A DNA stretch of 64,000 nt from Fagopyrum homotropicum (Eukaryota > Streptophyta > Magnoliopsida > Caryophyllales > Polygonaceae): positions 40,087,501 through 40,151,500 of the forward strand of contig BSWB01000001.1 in assembly GCA_033239125.1 (NCBI GenBank), written 5' to 3'. Position numbers and translations under genes: made by a program. Below the pieces are notes generated by a model. That model searched no databases and had not been told where the DNA came from. It worked only from the letters and a program-made list of their open reading frames with translations. Shown piece by piece: positions 10,498 through 22,245 of this stretch. Position 1 is the stretch's first letter, and every line of letters starts with the position of its first letter.

Positions 10498-11981
10498 TGA
10501 TCGCTCCAAAAGGTGTGTGCAAGCTTTAATATTTATAACCCAAGATATATGCCTGAACAATATTGCGAAACAGCAGTGTACGGATCAATTGTAATAAAAG
10601 CAAATATTCTAGGGGTCGATCACAGGGACTATGGTGAAACAAAGATCGGTAATTCAGGTTGTCAAATAACCACAAGCAACTCAGCAAAGCTATCAAAGGT
10701 GATATAAAAGTCAGATAAAGAGAATGCGGATTCTAGGAATTAAAGCATCCAATAAAGGATAAACCTTTACCGGATAAGTCTCAGGCTAAATCTCAAAGAT
10801 GGGATTAAGGCACACTCAAACCCCAATAAAGGATAAACCTTTATTACCTAACACTGATGATCTTGGGTATAAAAAGTAATCGCCGGGTAAGGCTCATCCT
10901 AGGCTTGCGTTGAACCAAGAAAGGTATAACAAGGATAGGATTTGGCAAACTGAAACCTCAACTCAGAAAAGGATCAGAAAAGGGCTCACCTCGTTCAGTT
11001 ATATTCCATCTCGGCCGAGATGTTCAATGACTGACCGAGGTGTTCGTCGGTTAAGGTAAAGGCTCGTGCTTTCAGGGCCCACTAGGATAAAGGCTCATTC
11101 TTTCATCGTCTTCCCCATAACTTTCAGCCAATCACCCTAGAATCGCATAGAGAACTTAGCCAAAAATCATCATGATAATAATAATCAAATATTTGAGAAA
11201 GGAATCAATATTCAAACAAGAAAACCTTATCACAAAGGACTAAATAACTGAATCAAATAAATAATCAGCGTTCCTCAATCAAAAATCAGAAAAGACAACA
11301 AAACCAAAAGCCAACTAAGAAAATCTTACAAACTTCCTTCAAACTACCTTAAAAACCTCTCCAGAAAATCAGTGATCCGAAGATGGTTGAATTGTAGAAA
11401 ATCCAACCCTTTATATAGGAGAATTATCATCCAAAGATAAAATATCTTAAAAAGATAAATTCCTAAAAAATATATCCATATCTTCCAAAATATATCAGCC
11501 AATAAGATATTCTTCCTTCCAGAAATCCACTCAAAAATATGTGATATTCATTTTCCAAAAATAGAAGATCTGAGCCTAAAATAAAGATCTTGTCGGCGGT
11601 GAGGTGTTCGCCTCGGTCCAGACGCTCCTGAAGATCACCTCGGTCGAGGTGGTACCATAGTTGACCGAGGTGAGTCTCAGTTGAGCGTGAATCATCTCGA
11701 ATCGGGTCCAAAATCAATCTTCCAAATCATTTCCATGCTTCTAGAGCTTTTCTTATAGTTCCTCAATGCTCTAGAATGTAGCTCCAATGACTCCTTAGCT
11801 TCCTTGGCTCCAAAACGTTCCATTTTCCCTACAATCACAACGAAACTAGGTGTAGACCTCAATTCTCGCAAAGGTAGACAAAACAACATAATGATCAAAG
11901 AATATACATCCATACATGCAGATTTAGGAAGATAAACCGTCCAAACCAATCCCAAAATATAGACTATAATACATGCTATCA
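10498..11981 (-). repeat. Athila-type LTR, B/G family relative
   Basis: The plus strand starts tgatcgctcc, follows the same order of landmarks as the LTRs of element B (gtgtgtgcaagctttaa, cagtgtacgg, ggtcgatcacaggga) and ends catgctatca at 11981. A minus-strand TATATAAAG box is at 11409-11417. Copies of the CCTCGGTCGAGG motif are at about 11610-11665. It is diverged from B and contains deletions (1484 bp against 1737). Confidence 0.85.
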
Positions 11982-12568
11982 AAATACCCCATACTTGGCC
12001 CTTGCTTGTCCCCAAGCAAGATCATATTCTTAGATACAAGATAGAATGGATTATAAGTCATCAAAAATCAATGAAAAACATTTCAAAACCTTTTGGTGTG
12101 TTCTCAACTCATAGATCAACCTAAGAGAGTGCTTCATGGCAAATAAAATCAAAACATGATCAAAACATTTTATAAATATAAAAAAGCTGTTCATCTTTGC
12201 ATAAAATCATATAATGCATAATAAATCATATTTATCGAAATCAATCATGTATAATCCAGTTTAAACCACAAAGTCAATCAACATACTCGAGGTCTCAAGG
12301 GCTTCCAAAAGAGGTCGAGAAACGTGTAAGGGTGGGATGTATATAGGGTGATGTAGTGCTAGAATCTGGGAATATGATCTTTTCTTCACTTTCTTTTAGT
12401 CATAACATCTTCCACCAATAAGCTTTGCTTATTTTCACTTTTTACTTTTCTTTACTTTCTGGGATGCATGGACAGAGGTGCACAATAACCGAAGCCTAGG
12501 AGATCAGCAATCATCAATTTCTCGAGATGCCTCAAACCCTTGATGCACATACCATGACCCGTTAGTTC
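11982..12568 (-). mobile_element. 3' interior fragment of the Athila-type element at 10498
   Basis: Directly after the LTR lies the polypurine tract complement (aaataccccatactt) and the 3' spacer seen in B (27066 onward) and G. It includes the first part of the conserved noncoding block (12461-12568) and breaks off at catgacccgtta. No ORF is supported. Confidence 0.8.
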
Positions 12569-13027
12569 ATGTACTCTTAGGTGAATGTGTTGGTTTGAGT
12601 ACTCTTACCTTTCCTTAGTTCCTTGAGACTTACCCGATGATAGGATCTTAGGTTTGGGAAAGTGGATGGTGAAACCACCCCCGTAATCTATCCCGTTGTT
12701 GAAACACCTTCCCTCAATAATCCTCAGCTTTTTCCAAGCTATCTTTAGAAATCTTGAGTCGAAACCACAACTGGATACTATGATCTTTAGAATCCACATT
12801 TCCCCATTTTGCTATACATCCGTTCTTTTGCTTTTGATTAGTACTACTACATGTTTCTGAAGTTAGATTGCGTTACTTTGATTATTCTCACCTATTCCCT
12901 GAGATCAACTCCAGAATATAAGCCCTTACTACAATAGATCCGTACACCGCGGGTTCGCTTATCGTTAGGTCTATAATTCGGGATATAAATTTAAAGCTTT
13001 GTCTTCATACACCTTTTGGAGCGAATA
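12569..13027 (+). repeat. truncated Athila-type LTR end, opposite orientation
   Basis: This is the 3' part of an Athila LTR on the plus strand. The order caccttccctcaat, tcagctttttcc, aaaccacaactgg, gatccgtacaccgcgggttcg, ccttttggagcgaata mirrors the reverse complement of B's LTR. Its 5' part is missing, and it faces the fragment at 10498-12568 in inverted orientation. Confidence 0.78.
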
Positions 13028-13035
13028 AGTTTTTT

Positions 13036-13053
13036 TGGCGCCGTTGCTGGGGA
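13036..13053 (+). promoter_or_regulatory. Athila primer binding site (tRNA-Asp type)
   Basis: TGGCGCCGTTGCTGGGGA lies nine bases after the LTR end and is complementary to the 3' end of tRNA-Asp as in other Athila elements, with CCGG changed to CTGG. Confidence 0.85.
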
Positions 13054-13128
13054 ATTGGTCAAGACCAATCCAATGTACGGTTGTCTAACTTGGAAGCTTC
13101 TTGATTTGCTACTAATTACTCTATCTGA

Positions 13129-13711
13129 GTGTTCTTGCAAAACCTTTTCCTTAGGTTTATACGAAAAACTAAAGTTGGTAAAGAAATCGTTCCTTACGAT
13201 CCTGAACCAGAAATGACCTACAAGAGAAGGTTGAAAGAAGCTAAAAAGATGGCTAATGCCAATAATGAAGGAGTAGAATATCTTCGAGTTGAGTTGGCTA
13301 ATGCTCGAGATCAAATAAGACCTCGAGATGAAGCTCTCATGAGAGAGAGAGCTGAAACTAACGCTCAACACGAGTGACTTCAGGCCAAGATGTATGAAAT
13401 AAAAGAATTATTTCGATGAGGAAATTAAGAAAGGGATAGAAATTCTAGAGTCGTAGTGAATCCACCAGCACCCGTCAATGTGCTACCACCGGCACCCGCT
13501 TATGTGCCACCACCACCGCCTCCACCAAGGGTCGAGCCAGTTGACCCATTTGTGGGTATTCCGCAAATACTTGGTCAACATATGGATCCCGTTCAACAAG
13601 TACTCCATACCGGCGTCAACTAGGTGATCGAGCTGAAAGGGAGTATGAGTTTAGACCTCAAGTCATTTTCAATGATTCAGTAGAATCGTTTTGGAGGAAT
13701 GGAGAGATTCA
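13129..13711 (+). pseudogene. gag: Athila gag, 5' part, disrupted
   Basis: The frame shows FLRFIRKTKVGKEIVPYDPEP near its start, closely like the gag N-terminus of element B, followed by a Glu/Arg-rich helix. A TGA at 13375-13377 ends the first open stretch. Proline-rich and LGQHMDPVQQ segments follow in shifted frames, matching LGQRMDPNQQ of B. It is interrupted at 13711 by the next LTR, so most of gag and all of pol are absent on this side. Confidence 0.8.
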
Positions 13712-14169
13712 TGATGACATGAATTATGACCTATTTTTAGGCATGTATTTATATAAAATTTCCCTTTATTTTGCATGCATAGACATACATTCATGGCATT
13801 TATGGTTATATTCACCTACTTTGCAAGAATAGAGGTCTACATAGAGTTTTATTGCATTTGTAGGTAATTTGGCGAATTATGGAGCGAAATTGCATATTTA
13901 AGGATCAAGCCTTGAAGCAGGACAAAAATGAGCATAAAAGGAAGTTAGGACGCGCCAAAGTATTCTCTAATACCGTCTGACGCGGCTCAAAGTATTTGCT
14001 GATACCGTCTGACATGCCAAAGTATTCTCTCATATCTTCTGACGCGGCCCAGAGTATTTTCTGATACCTGCGGCTCGACTTCTTTTCAGCCCAAATATTT
14101 AGGGTTTCATCGTTAAACCCTAGTTTTATCCCTACAAATATTCAATAGCCTTCAAAATTGAAGGGGAGT
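13712..14169 (+). repeat. D' LTR (Athila type, E relative), part 1
   Basis: The segment starts tgatgacatgaattatgacc, comparable to the start of the E and B LTRs on their sense strand, and contains agaggtctacatagag as in E. It is interrupted at 14169 by element C, and the sequence continues at 39187 after the duplicated GGAGT. The motif ctgacgcggc with aaagtatt is repeated four times near 13950-14060. Confidence 0.75.
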
Positions 14170-15637
14170 TGACCGACGGTATTTCTATGGTTGTCTATAC
14201 CCAATCAAAAGTAAATCCCGACTTAGCACTAAGAACAAGTATAGTAAGTAAGTAAGGGTCGAACCCAAGAGAGTTAAGGTGTTTTAGATGCAATTATCGA
14301 TTATGGTGACAAGTGACACAAAGGGGGGGGGTTGGTTGAATTGATGCACAAAAAACTTATGAAAACGATTAATGCGACAAGTAAGACAATAATGGATGAA
14401 TCTACACTAGGTTGATTCTAAGCATGAAATTGCTACTTTGGTGAGTTCCCTTTACAAGTTTTCAAGTAATCTCCCGTCTCGATCATATATATGTGTTGAG
14501 CCAACCGGCATCAACACAACTTAACAGGTTAAAGTTCCGTAAACCTACAAGAACAAATAACAAGTTAGCTTTCAAATAAAGACAAAGGGATATAAAGAGA
14601 AGATTAAAACCATTAAACTTATCTTTATATTTGTGTTCCTTTTCCTTAAGTAATCACAACCCGTTATTACTTAAAGTTGCTACTAGATTAAAGACCCGAA
14701 CCCGGAACCTATTAATCCTAGTTGTTTACATGCACTTTAGAACCTAAGGTGATCAATCTCAAGCAATAGTAAACATGCAATTTAGACAACCAAGGTAACA
14801 ATGCAACTTCAAACCAACCCAATGTAGCAAGGGAGTTAGCAACTCATTACAAGGAAGCAAGACAATCTAATTGGATAATTTCCTGACTAACTAGATGATA
14901 AGATGGATGATTCTAGCAATCAACCAATGACTATTTATACTACAAAAGACACTAAATAGGAGTAAATGGCCGGCCCAAAACAACCACCTTAAATGCCATA
15001 AAGGTGGTATAAACAGCCGGAGTAAAGCTTTTGGCGTTAAACCGCAGGGGCGGCCTTCAAGAACCGCAGGGGTGGTTTAGGCAGAATCGGTTGACTTCTT
15101 CAGAGCCGCTGGGGCGGCAAGACAATTCCGCTGTAGCGGATCTTCAATGCTCTTCAACGTTTGACCATTCGCCTTCTTGACGTTTTTGATGCCAAGCCGC
15201 CGGGGCGTCCCTATGTCGACGCAGGGGCGGTGACACAACCTCCTCGTCTTCCAGCTCCCATGTTGAGGTGCAGGCAGTGCCGCAGTGGAAGGCGCAGGGG
15301 AGCTGGTCTTCGTTTCGTCAGTGGAGGACACCGCAGGGGCGCCAAGGAGTGGCACAAGGGCGGTGACACGCTTCATGGTTGGCGCTGGTGAAAGCGCAGG
15401 GAGCGCTCCGAAGTAAGGCTTTACCCGCTGGGGCGGCTATAAGGATCCGCGGGGTCGCTGAGGCAACAGAAGCTTTGCTTTGTGATCGATCTTCACTCCT
15501 AAGTGCTTATATCTCCTTTCTTTAGCTTCTTTTGATCTTCTTCTTCTGGACCAAGGAGTTAGTAGCATAAACCGAAACTAATGCAATAAAAAGACTCTAA
15601 AAACTACCCTAATTGATAGTGATTTCATCACCTATCA
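14170..15637 (-). repeat. 3' LTR of element C
   Basis: The plus strand starts tgaccgacgg and ends tcacctatca. A minus-strand TATA box (GTATAAATAG) is at 14931-14940. Many cgcaggggcgg-type motifs occupy 15040-15460, downstream of the TATA box in plus coordinates, hence upstream in U3 on the sense strand. A G7-G9 run is at about 14322. It lacks about 59 bp (present at about 38294-38352 in the other LTR) between two acaa repeats. Confidence 0.92.
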
Positions 15638-16290
15638 AACTCTCCCATACTTAATCTTTTTACTCGTCCCAAGTAAAAACAAATGACATCAACTAGACTC
15701 AAAGGCCTCAGGAAGCATAAGTAAGCAGAAAGATAATGAAAAACAAGAGAAAAACCAAGAAAGAAAGAAGGAAGAGAGAGGAAATGTGAGAAACAAAATA
15801 CTACCATCCTTATCGCTCCAAGAGTGTCCTACCCGGACAACCTCCTTATGACTCCCCTTCTTATGTCGCCAAAACGCCGGAAGGGAAACCTACACTCGGT
15901 GTCGCTCATTTCGCCAAGGCGCCCTTTCGGGTTTTCACTTTGCAACTCTTCTTCTTTTCTCACTTTAACTCACATCCTTCAAGTCCAATTTTGCACCAAC
16001 CTAAGGTTGGTCGGAACACCTTCTTTTTACCTAAACCGCCCTTTCGGGCTTTCGGTTTATCCGAGGATTTTCATGCCTTTTTTCACTTCTTTGTCTTTGT
16101 CTTTGTCTTTTTCTTTTTTTTTGTTTTTTGACTATCAAACTTAATTTAACAATGCAAAAACAAAATCCAAAACAACTTAATGAATTGTACAAGCAATGAT
16201 ATGTCCCTCCCCCATACTTGAAGTACACTTTGTCCTCAAAGTGGAAATGAGTCAAAGATGAATGCGGGAGAAGAGAAAGAAATGTACCCC
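15638..16290 (-). other. 3' spacer of element C with polypurine tract
   Basis: The complement of the polypurine tract (aactctcccatactt) abuts the LTR. The rest is non-coding in my reading, with pyrimidine-rich runs around 16070-16130 and two short repeated cgccctttcgggttttc/cgccctttcgggctttc segments at about 15920 and 16035. Confidence 0.75.
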
Positions 16291-17674
16291 TCACTGGGGC
16301 GGTCCGGATGGACCACCCGGACCCTCCTCCGGTGGGTAAGGGAAGTGGCGGAAGAAGTGCTCCTGCCGGCGGTAGATGTCATGAATGCGGTCCTACTGGG
16401 CAGACATCCGGCGACCAAAGAGGTCTCAAAACTGGCCTGCCAAGCCAGCTGCTGAGCCTCCAGCTGCTGCTGTTGGTCTACCTGCTAGGCCTCCTGCCTC
16501 TTGTCGAAGTGTGAGATCATGGAGGTGGCAAAACTGGTCTGCCAGCTCTACTGCTGCTCCAGGATAGTCCGCTGGTAATCGGACTGCCATGTCCGGTGCT
16601 GGGTCGTCATAGCCGCCATCTCAGCTTGAAGGCTCGCAAGGGCCGGGTCCTCCTCTAGTGCCGCCGTGGGCATCTCCTCGTCATCTGGGATGGGCAGGTG
16701 CTCCTCCTGATGGGCCCGGCTGGAGCTGGCAGCATGCCTCTCCACAATGGCCACTAGTGGCCTCCTCGGCACGAAAGGATCTGCCGGAATATAGAGCTCA
16801 GAGAGCTCACCTCCTAATGGTAAAGGCCGGGGGAGGTGGGTGAGGTGGCTCCCATCTGCAAGGGAGATCCAAAATAGGTTCTCCCCGTCCCGCCGGAGGA
16901 GCTTGTACCTCCTAAGCATCCCCTCAGTGTAGAGAGGAGCCGCCATCCCGTCCTCTAACTCGGACAGGTCCATCACTTGTAAGGCGATCAAAGAGATCAC
17001 CCCACCGCCGACAATATTCCTCGGCTCATCCCTCCTGATCCGCTTCAAAGCGGCAAGGAAGAGAGAGGGCCAATCCATCACCTTCTCGCTCTGTGGAAGG
17101 TAGGAGTAGAGTAGTGGGAGGTCCTTGAGAGCGACCTTGTTTTCTTCTTTGTGTCCACATAAGACACTCATGAGGATCTTTGAAATCAACCTCAAGCTAG
17201 GGTGAGTGAGTTTGTTGGAGTACTCACCCCCAACATGGAATTCCGGCCCGGTAGCTGCTTGCCAAAACTCACACAAGTCTGGGGCCGGGACTGGATCCCA
17301 CCAGTTTTCAGAGGGGTTTAGAGTCACCCCAAAAGCCTCCCGGAGATCGCGTAGTCAAGAGTGTATTTCACCTTGTTGAACTTGAAGGTGAGGCCGGTAC
17401 ACATGTGGTCTTCCTTCTCCGTTGTGAAAGTGGAGATAAACAGTCTGTTGAGCTCGGGATATGTTGGAGCACTTTTCTGGAGGAAGTCTCCGAGCCCGGC
17501 ATTCGCCAAAAATGCTTGCATGCTCTCTATTATGTCTAGTTTCTCCAAAGTCGGAATATGCAAAAATCGAGTTGCATACACAACTCGATCCTGCACAATC
17601 CTATAACGCTCCTTCTCTGCGTTGGTCATCTCGTATTTCCTTAGGGCTTCCATTCTTGAAAGTATTTGAAACAA
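16291..17674 (-). pseudogene. ORF1 (Athila env-position protein) of element C
   Basis: The start is near 17674, and a first open part of 116 codons is followed by a frameshift at about 17330. The main part (17327-16548) contains FWQAATGPEFHVGG, HPSLRLISKILMSVLCGHKEE and LYTEGMLRRYKLLRRDGE, shared almost word for word with the F copy. It ends in a Gln-rich coiled coil, with a terminal EHFFRHFPYPPEE-type tail in another frame to 16291. Function is unknown. I see no signal peptide or membrane segment. A parallel ORF sits at the same place in B, E, F and G. Confidence 0.72.
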
Positions 17675-18129
17675 AGGATTGGCAAATGTTGAAATAAGGA
17701 AAAGAAAACGACCTCTCTGGTGTGATTTCCGCAGGGGCGGCTGTGCAGGCGCAGGGGCGGTGAGGCGCAGGGGCGGATGCTTGCAGCCGTAGGTGTGGGA
17801 GAAGTGCAGAGGCGATTTCTGAGGAGCGATGGAAAGGGTATTGCTGAGGTTGCTCCGGTGACGTCCTTGGTGGTGTAGCCTCGCCGGTGGTGTAGCTGGA
17901 GTGGAATGTGTGAAGTGGGTGAGGAGGAAGCCCGTAGGGCTGTGAGAGAGTACGGGGGTAGTGGGAGAAGGTGGCGCAGGGGCGTTTCGACTGGTGGCTA
18001 GCTGTCGGAGGCGGCGTAGGGGCGTCGGCGAGATTGTTGGTGGGCAGAGGGCGCAGGGGCGTTGAGGGGGTTTCTGAAGGAGAGAGGTTTGGAGGGTTTG
18101 TGTTTGGTGAAGAAGGTTGGTGGGTGGTG
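17675..18129 (-). other. pol-ORF1 spacer of C, part 1, rich in gcaggggcg motifs
   Basis: No credible ORF is visible. At least six gcaggggcg copies lie at 17730-18065. The segment is interrupted at 18129 by the solo LTR; TGGTG (18125-18129) is the target duplication. Confidence 0.75.
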
Positions 18130-19962
18130 TGTTACGCTCAGGATGTGATACGCAATAGGCTTTAAATTTATACTTGTTATAATTATCCTAACTCCTAGCG
18201 AACCCGCAGTGTACGGGACGTTTATAGTAGGGATAGTATTCCGAGGTCGAACACAAAGACTAAGGTGAAATCGAGTCAAACAATGGTCATAGATAGTGTG
18301 GATCTAATCCAAGAAAGAGTCAAGGAACAAAGAAATGAAAATCTCGATATTTTTGGTTGGTTTTTGTGGTGATCAAACAAGGATCACAAATCAAGCAAAA
18401 CAATAAAATAAACTAACAACTCAACTAGCAAACAAACAAGTAACTTAAAACACAAGTATATGATCAAGAGAGAAAAGTGGATTCTAGAGATCAAGATTTC
18501 CGGTTATGGCATTGGACTCAAGGTTCTAAGGATTCTAAGGACAAGCTGCGGTGTTGGGGAAGAGTGTTTAACTAATGGAAGCAATTACCGGGTAGGTCTC
18601 TCACTTCACTAGTCCCACATCAAACTCCTATTACCGGGTAGGTCTCAAGCGGTTAAAGTAGGGAATTCTACACAATCCGGATACTACTCAAGGGGTAACC
18701 CTCTCCTTACCGGGTAAGTCTCGGAATAGGGAAGTCTCAAGCAACAATCCTAGCACACTCGATCCAATAGCGGCTTATGAGGCTCACTACTACCTAGTAT
18801 TCATGATCTTAGGTATCTAAGGTCGGAAATCATCGGGTAGATCTCTTCCCTCACTTAGATTGATAGCATTAGGTGATCCTAAGCTAAATTAGGCTTAATA
18901 AACACTAGGATTTAAATAACCAAACACCCTAACATACATATTCATCATTTAAAGAGCAACAGGAGAATAAATCGGATGGATCTTGGCTAAATCGGCCGAT
19001 CTGGCTGGTGATCAGGGCGATTTTTCCTCCTGGTTTGGGTTTCGTTTATACAAATCATCCTAAACTAACATATAAGTCCATTCTATCATCACCCTAGCCA
19101 TAACCATCAATCCATCACTCCAGAATCACAATAAACTAGCCAATAGTATGCATATTAAGATCCAAAATCATCACACAAGCAAACATGGTTTTCATAGATG
19201 GATGATGAAAGATGAGCAAGTTAAATCAATAAATCTCAGCTGAATCTAAGTTTAGCAAGACTTACAACTCTTAAAACGAAGTTCCAAAACGTTCCTAACA
19301 ATCCTTGCAATAGTTCTTCAATCCAAGACTCCAAAAATCACTCAAAATCACTCAAAACCTCACTATCACTCTATGTTTGGTGTTCTTCTTCTTCCTTCAA
19401 TTTGAGAGAGTTTTTCTTTTTTCCCCCCCAAATCTTCCTCCAATCCAATGAGTTGTGTATGAGAATGTGGGAGAGGAGAGATGCTCAGCAACAGCTTGCA
19501 AGACCACTTATATTCTCCACCAAGAGCAAGGCCGGATCAAGAGATCGTGGGACACGTGGCTTAAGCTGTCAAAGGCAGGAAAATCGACCCAGAGGAATAA
19601 ATCGGCCGATTTTCCTGGCAGTTGGTCCGATTTTCTTCAGCAGAAGCATGCTATGATCGTCTAGCCATGAGTTGCTCCATTGCTTGCACCAATAGTGGTC
19701 TTTGTGTCCTTTGTTGCTCCAATTATGCTCCTTCAAAGCTTTGGATGTGTACCACCATGAGGCTTGACCCTCGAATGTATCGATTAATGTCCAATAGATT
19801 CCCGAATTACCTACAAAACCGATAAAAGGTCGTGTAGACGTCTTTTCTAAAAATATGCATGAATTGAGCGAAAACGTCATGAACCAATGTCGAACCGTGC
19901 ATGAATAACGGGAAAAACTATCTAATTAAGTGCCTAAACTATCGCCATAAATCACGTTATCA
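18130..19962 (-). mobile_element. solo LTR, Athila type
   Basis: A 1833-bp LTR begins tgttacgctc and ends cacgttatca, flanked on both sides by TGGTG (18125-18129 and 19963-19967). It shows Athila LTR landmarks in minus orientation (ctttaaatttata, cgaacccgcagtgtacggg, several accgggtaggtctc repeats). No second LTR or interior is present, so an inserted element was reduced by recombination between its LTRs. Short aaatcggccgatt repeats at about 18971-18999 and 19600-19630 look like this family's own private motif. Confidence 0.88.
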
Positions 19963-19967
19963 TGGTG

Positions 19968-20283
19968 CGTGGTAGGTGTAGGTATTTTTCGAGATCCTCT
20001 TTTTTTTCTTTTCTGGGTAAACCCGCACGGGCGGGGGTTTGACACCGTAGGGGCGGCGATAAGGGAGAGGGGCACGGAAGCCCAACGCCGGGGGCGGCGC
20101 TGAGAATTCGTGTCAAGGATGGCTGCCGTAGGGACGTTGGGATGTCACCGCGGGGGCGGTGACAGGCGTGTTGCAGGCGCAGGCCCAGCGCCGGGGGCGG
20201 CGCTAGGCGTGAGTATCACCGCAGGGGCGGGATACAAAGCCGCAGGGGCGGTTTCCTTGACCGAAGCTCCTCTTTTTATTCCT
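19968..20283 (-). other. pol-ORF1 spacer of C, part 2
   Basis: It continues the spacer after the solo LTR, with about eight ccgcaggggcgg-type motifs between 20020 and 20255. No ORF is supported. Confidence 0.75.
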
Positions 20284-20299
20284 TCGGGTTTCCTCCCGA
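20284..20299 (-). other. predicted RNA hairpin after pol, element C
   Basis: The sense strand reads TCGGG-AGGAAA-CCCGA, a 5-bp stem with a six-base loop, 42 nt beyond the pol stop. It corresponds to CTTGGG-AGGCAA-CCCAAG in B, E and G, with a T-A pair replaced by C-G. The role is unknown. Confidence 0.6.
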
Positions 20300-20340
20300 G
20301 AAGCGCCTTTGTTTTACGTCGTTGGCTCGACGTAAGTTCT

Positions 20341-22245
20341 CTACTTCTCTAACTGTGCCTCCTCTAGTACCATCTCGTCAATCGGATCGTTCTTGACTCC
20401 TTCAAGGTAAAGCTTTAGCCTTTGTCCGTTCACCTTAAACACCTTGTGCGTTTGGGGATCATAGAGATCAACAGCCCCGTGAGGGTATACTTCGGCTACT
20501 ATGAACGGCCCTATCCATATCGAACGCAGCTTACCTGCAAAGAGTTTCAAACGGGATTGAAAGAGAAGTACCTTATTACCTACCTTGAAGTCCTTCCGGA
20601 GAATGTTCCGGTCATGCCATGCTTTGGTCTTTTCTTTGTATGTGGTAGCATGGTCATATGAATCTAGCCTCACTTCCTCCAACTCTTGCAATTGGAGCTT
20701 CCAGAATTCTCCCACTTCCTCTATGTTCATGTTGCACTGCTTTACCACCCACCAAGCTTTGTGCTCTAACTCCACCGGTAGGTGGCAAGCTTTCCCAAAC
20801 ACGAGCCTAAAAGGGGACATTTCGATAGGAGTTTTTTAGGCTGTCCGATATGCCCATAGAGCGTCATTTAGCCTTGCGCTCCAATCCTTCCGCGCGGGAG
20901 AAACCGTCTTTTCAAGGATGGTCTTTATTTCCCAGTTGGACACTTCAGCTTGGCCGTTTGTTTGTGGATGATAAGCTGTTGATACTCTTTGGTGAACATG
21001 GTACTTCTTAAGGAGAGCCGTGATCGTCTTGTTACAAAAATGGGTACCTCTATCACTAATTAAGGCTTTTGGGATTCCAAATCTTGCAAAGATATTTTCC
21101 TTCAAAAAAGCTGCAACTACTTTTGAATCATCAGTTTTGGTGGCCTTTTCCTCCACCCACTTGGAAACATAGTCCATCGCAAGCAAGATATATGTGTTCC
21201 CGAATGAAGTAGGAAACGGCCCCATGAAATCAATTCCCCAAACATCAAATATTTCACAAAATATAAGAGAGGATTGGGGCATTTCATGTCTCTTTGAAAG
21301 ATTTCCTACCCTTTGGCATCTATCACACACTTTACAAAATGCAAAAGCGTCTCGAAAAATGTGCGGCCAAAAGAAACCGGCATCCAAAAATTTTCTTGCA
21401 GTTTTGTTTGCCCCAAAGTGCCCCCCACATGCTTCAGAATGACAGAAAGTTAGGACGGATTGTACCTCATTGTCCGGAATGCAACGCCGGATCACTTGGT
21501 CACTACAATGCTTCCAAAGGTATGGATCGTCCCAAACGTAGTGTCGAGCTTCAGCATTTACCTTCTCCCGTTGTGCCTTGGTGAAGTTTGGAGGATACTC
21601 CTTCCTGTCAATGAAGTTCACAATGTTAGCAAACCAAGGCTTACAAGATTGAAGCTTAAGACAAATCTCTGTCGACAATTTCGCAGGGGCGCCTAGACAG
21701 AGCCGCAGGGGTGGCTGGCCGCAGGGGCGGCTGGTGTGAGGCGCGGGGGCGGTTACACAACAGAGAGTTGTATAGAATGTATCGTCTGGAAAACTTCCGG
21801 CTATCTCTCTTTTTTCAGGATCTTCCTCCTCTTTCACTAGTCTACTCAAATGATCGGCCACCAGGTTCTCAGCTCCCTTCCTATAACTTATCTCTAGGTT
21901 AAACTCGCTTAGAAGAAGCACCCAACGGATCAATCGTGGCTTTTCCTCCTTCTTTGCCATGAGGTACCTAAGAGCTGCATGGTCAGTGAAGATAATTACC
22001 TTCACCCCAAGTAGGTACTGCCAGAATTTCTCAGGGGCAAAAACCACAGCTAACATCTCCTTCTCGGTGGTAGAGTAATTCCTTTGCGCTCCATTGAGTA
22101 TCATAGACGCATAATGGATCACATGGGAGGCTCGTCTGTCTTTTTGTCCTAAGACAGCTCCGACGGCGTAGTCACTAGCGTCACACATGATTTCAAAAGG
22201 TTTCTCCCAATCCGGGGAATGGATGATTGGTGCGTGGTGAGACAT
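20341..22245 (-). pseudogene. pol: RNase H and integrase of element C
   Basis: RNase H (CDASDYAVGAVLGQ, TTEKEMLAVVFAPEKF, TDHAALRYLMAKKEEKPRLIRW) is followed by a linker containing PPLR units encoded by the family motif (21680-21750). Integrase follows, with its zinc finger (EACGGHFG, CKVCDRC) and catalytic residues visible in IDFMGPF, ISDRGTHF and GQAEVSNWE. A TAG at 20836-20838 interrupts it just before SPFRLVFGKACHLPVELEHKA. The C-terminus ends with PHGAVDLYDPQTHKVFKVNGQ and a stop at 20341. The catalytic triad is intact, but the stop and an upstream frameshift near 22240 break the polyprotein. Confidence 0.92.

Noticed and set aside
15040..15470. CRISPR-like array from the repeated gcaggggcgg units
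   Set aside because: Repeats are short and variable with irregular spacing, they also lie in coding linkers, and the DNA is a plant nuclear repeat block.
15824..16144. Plus-strand ORF of 106 codons with Phe/Ser-rich end, repeated at 44864-45202
   Set aside because: It is the pyrimidine-rich 3' spacer of the C/F family read on the antisense strand, and is repeated because the family is.
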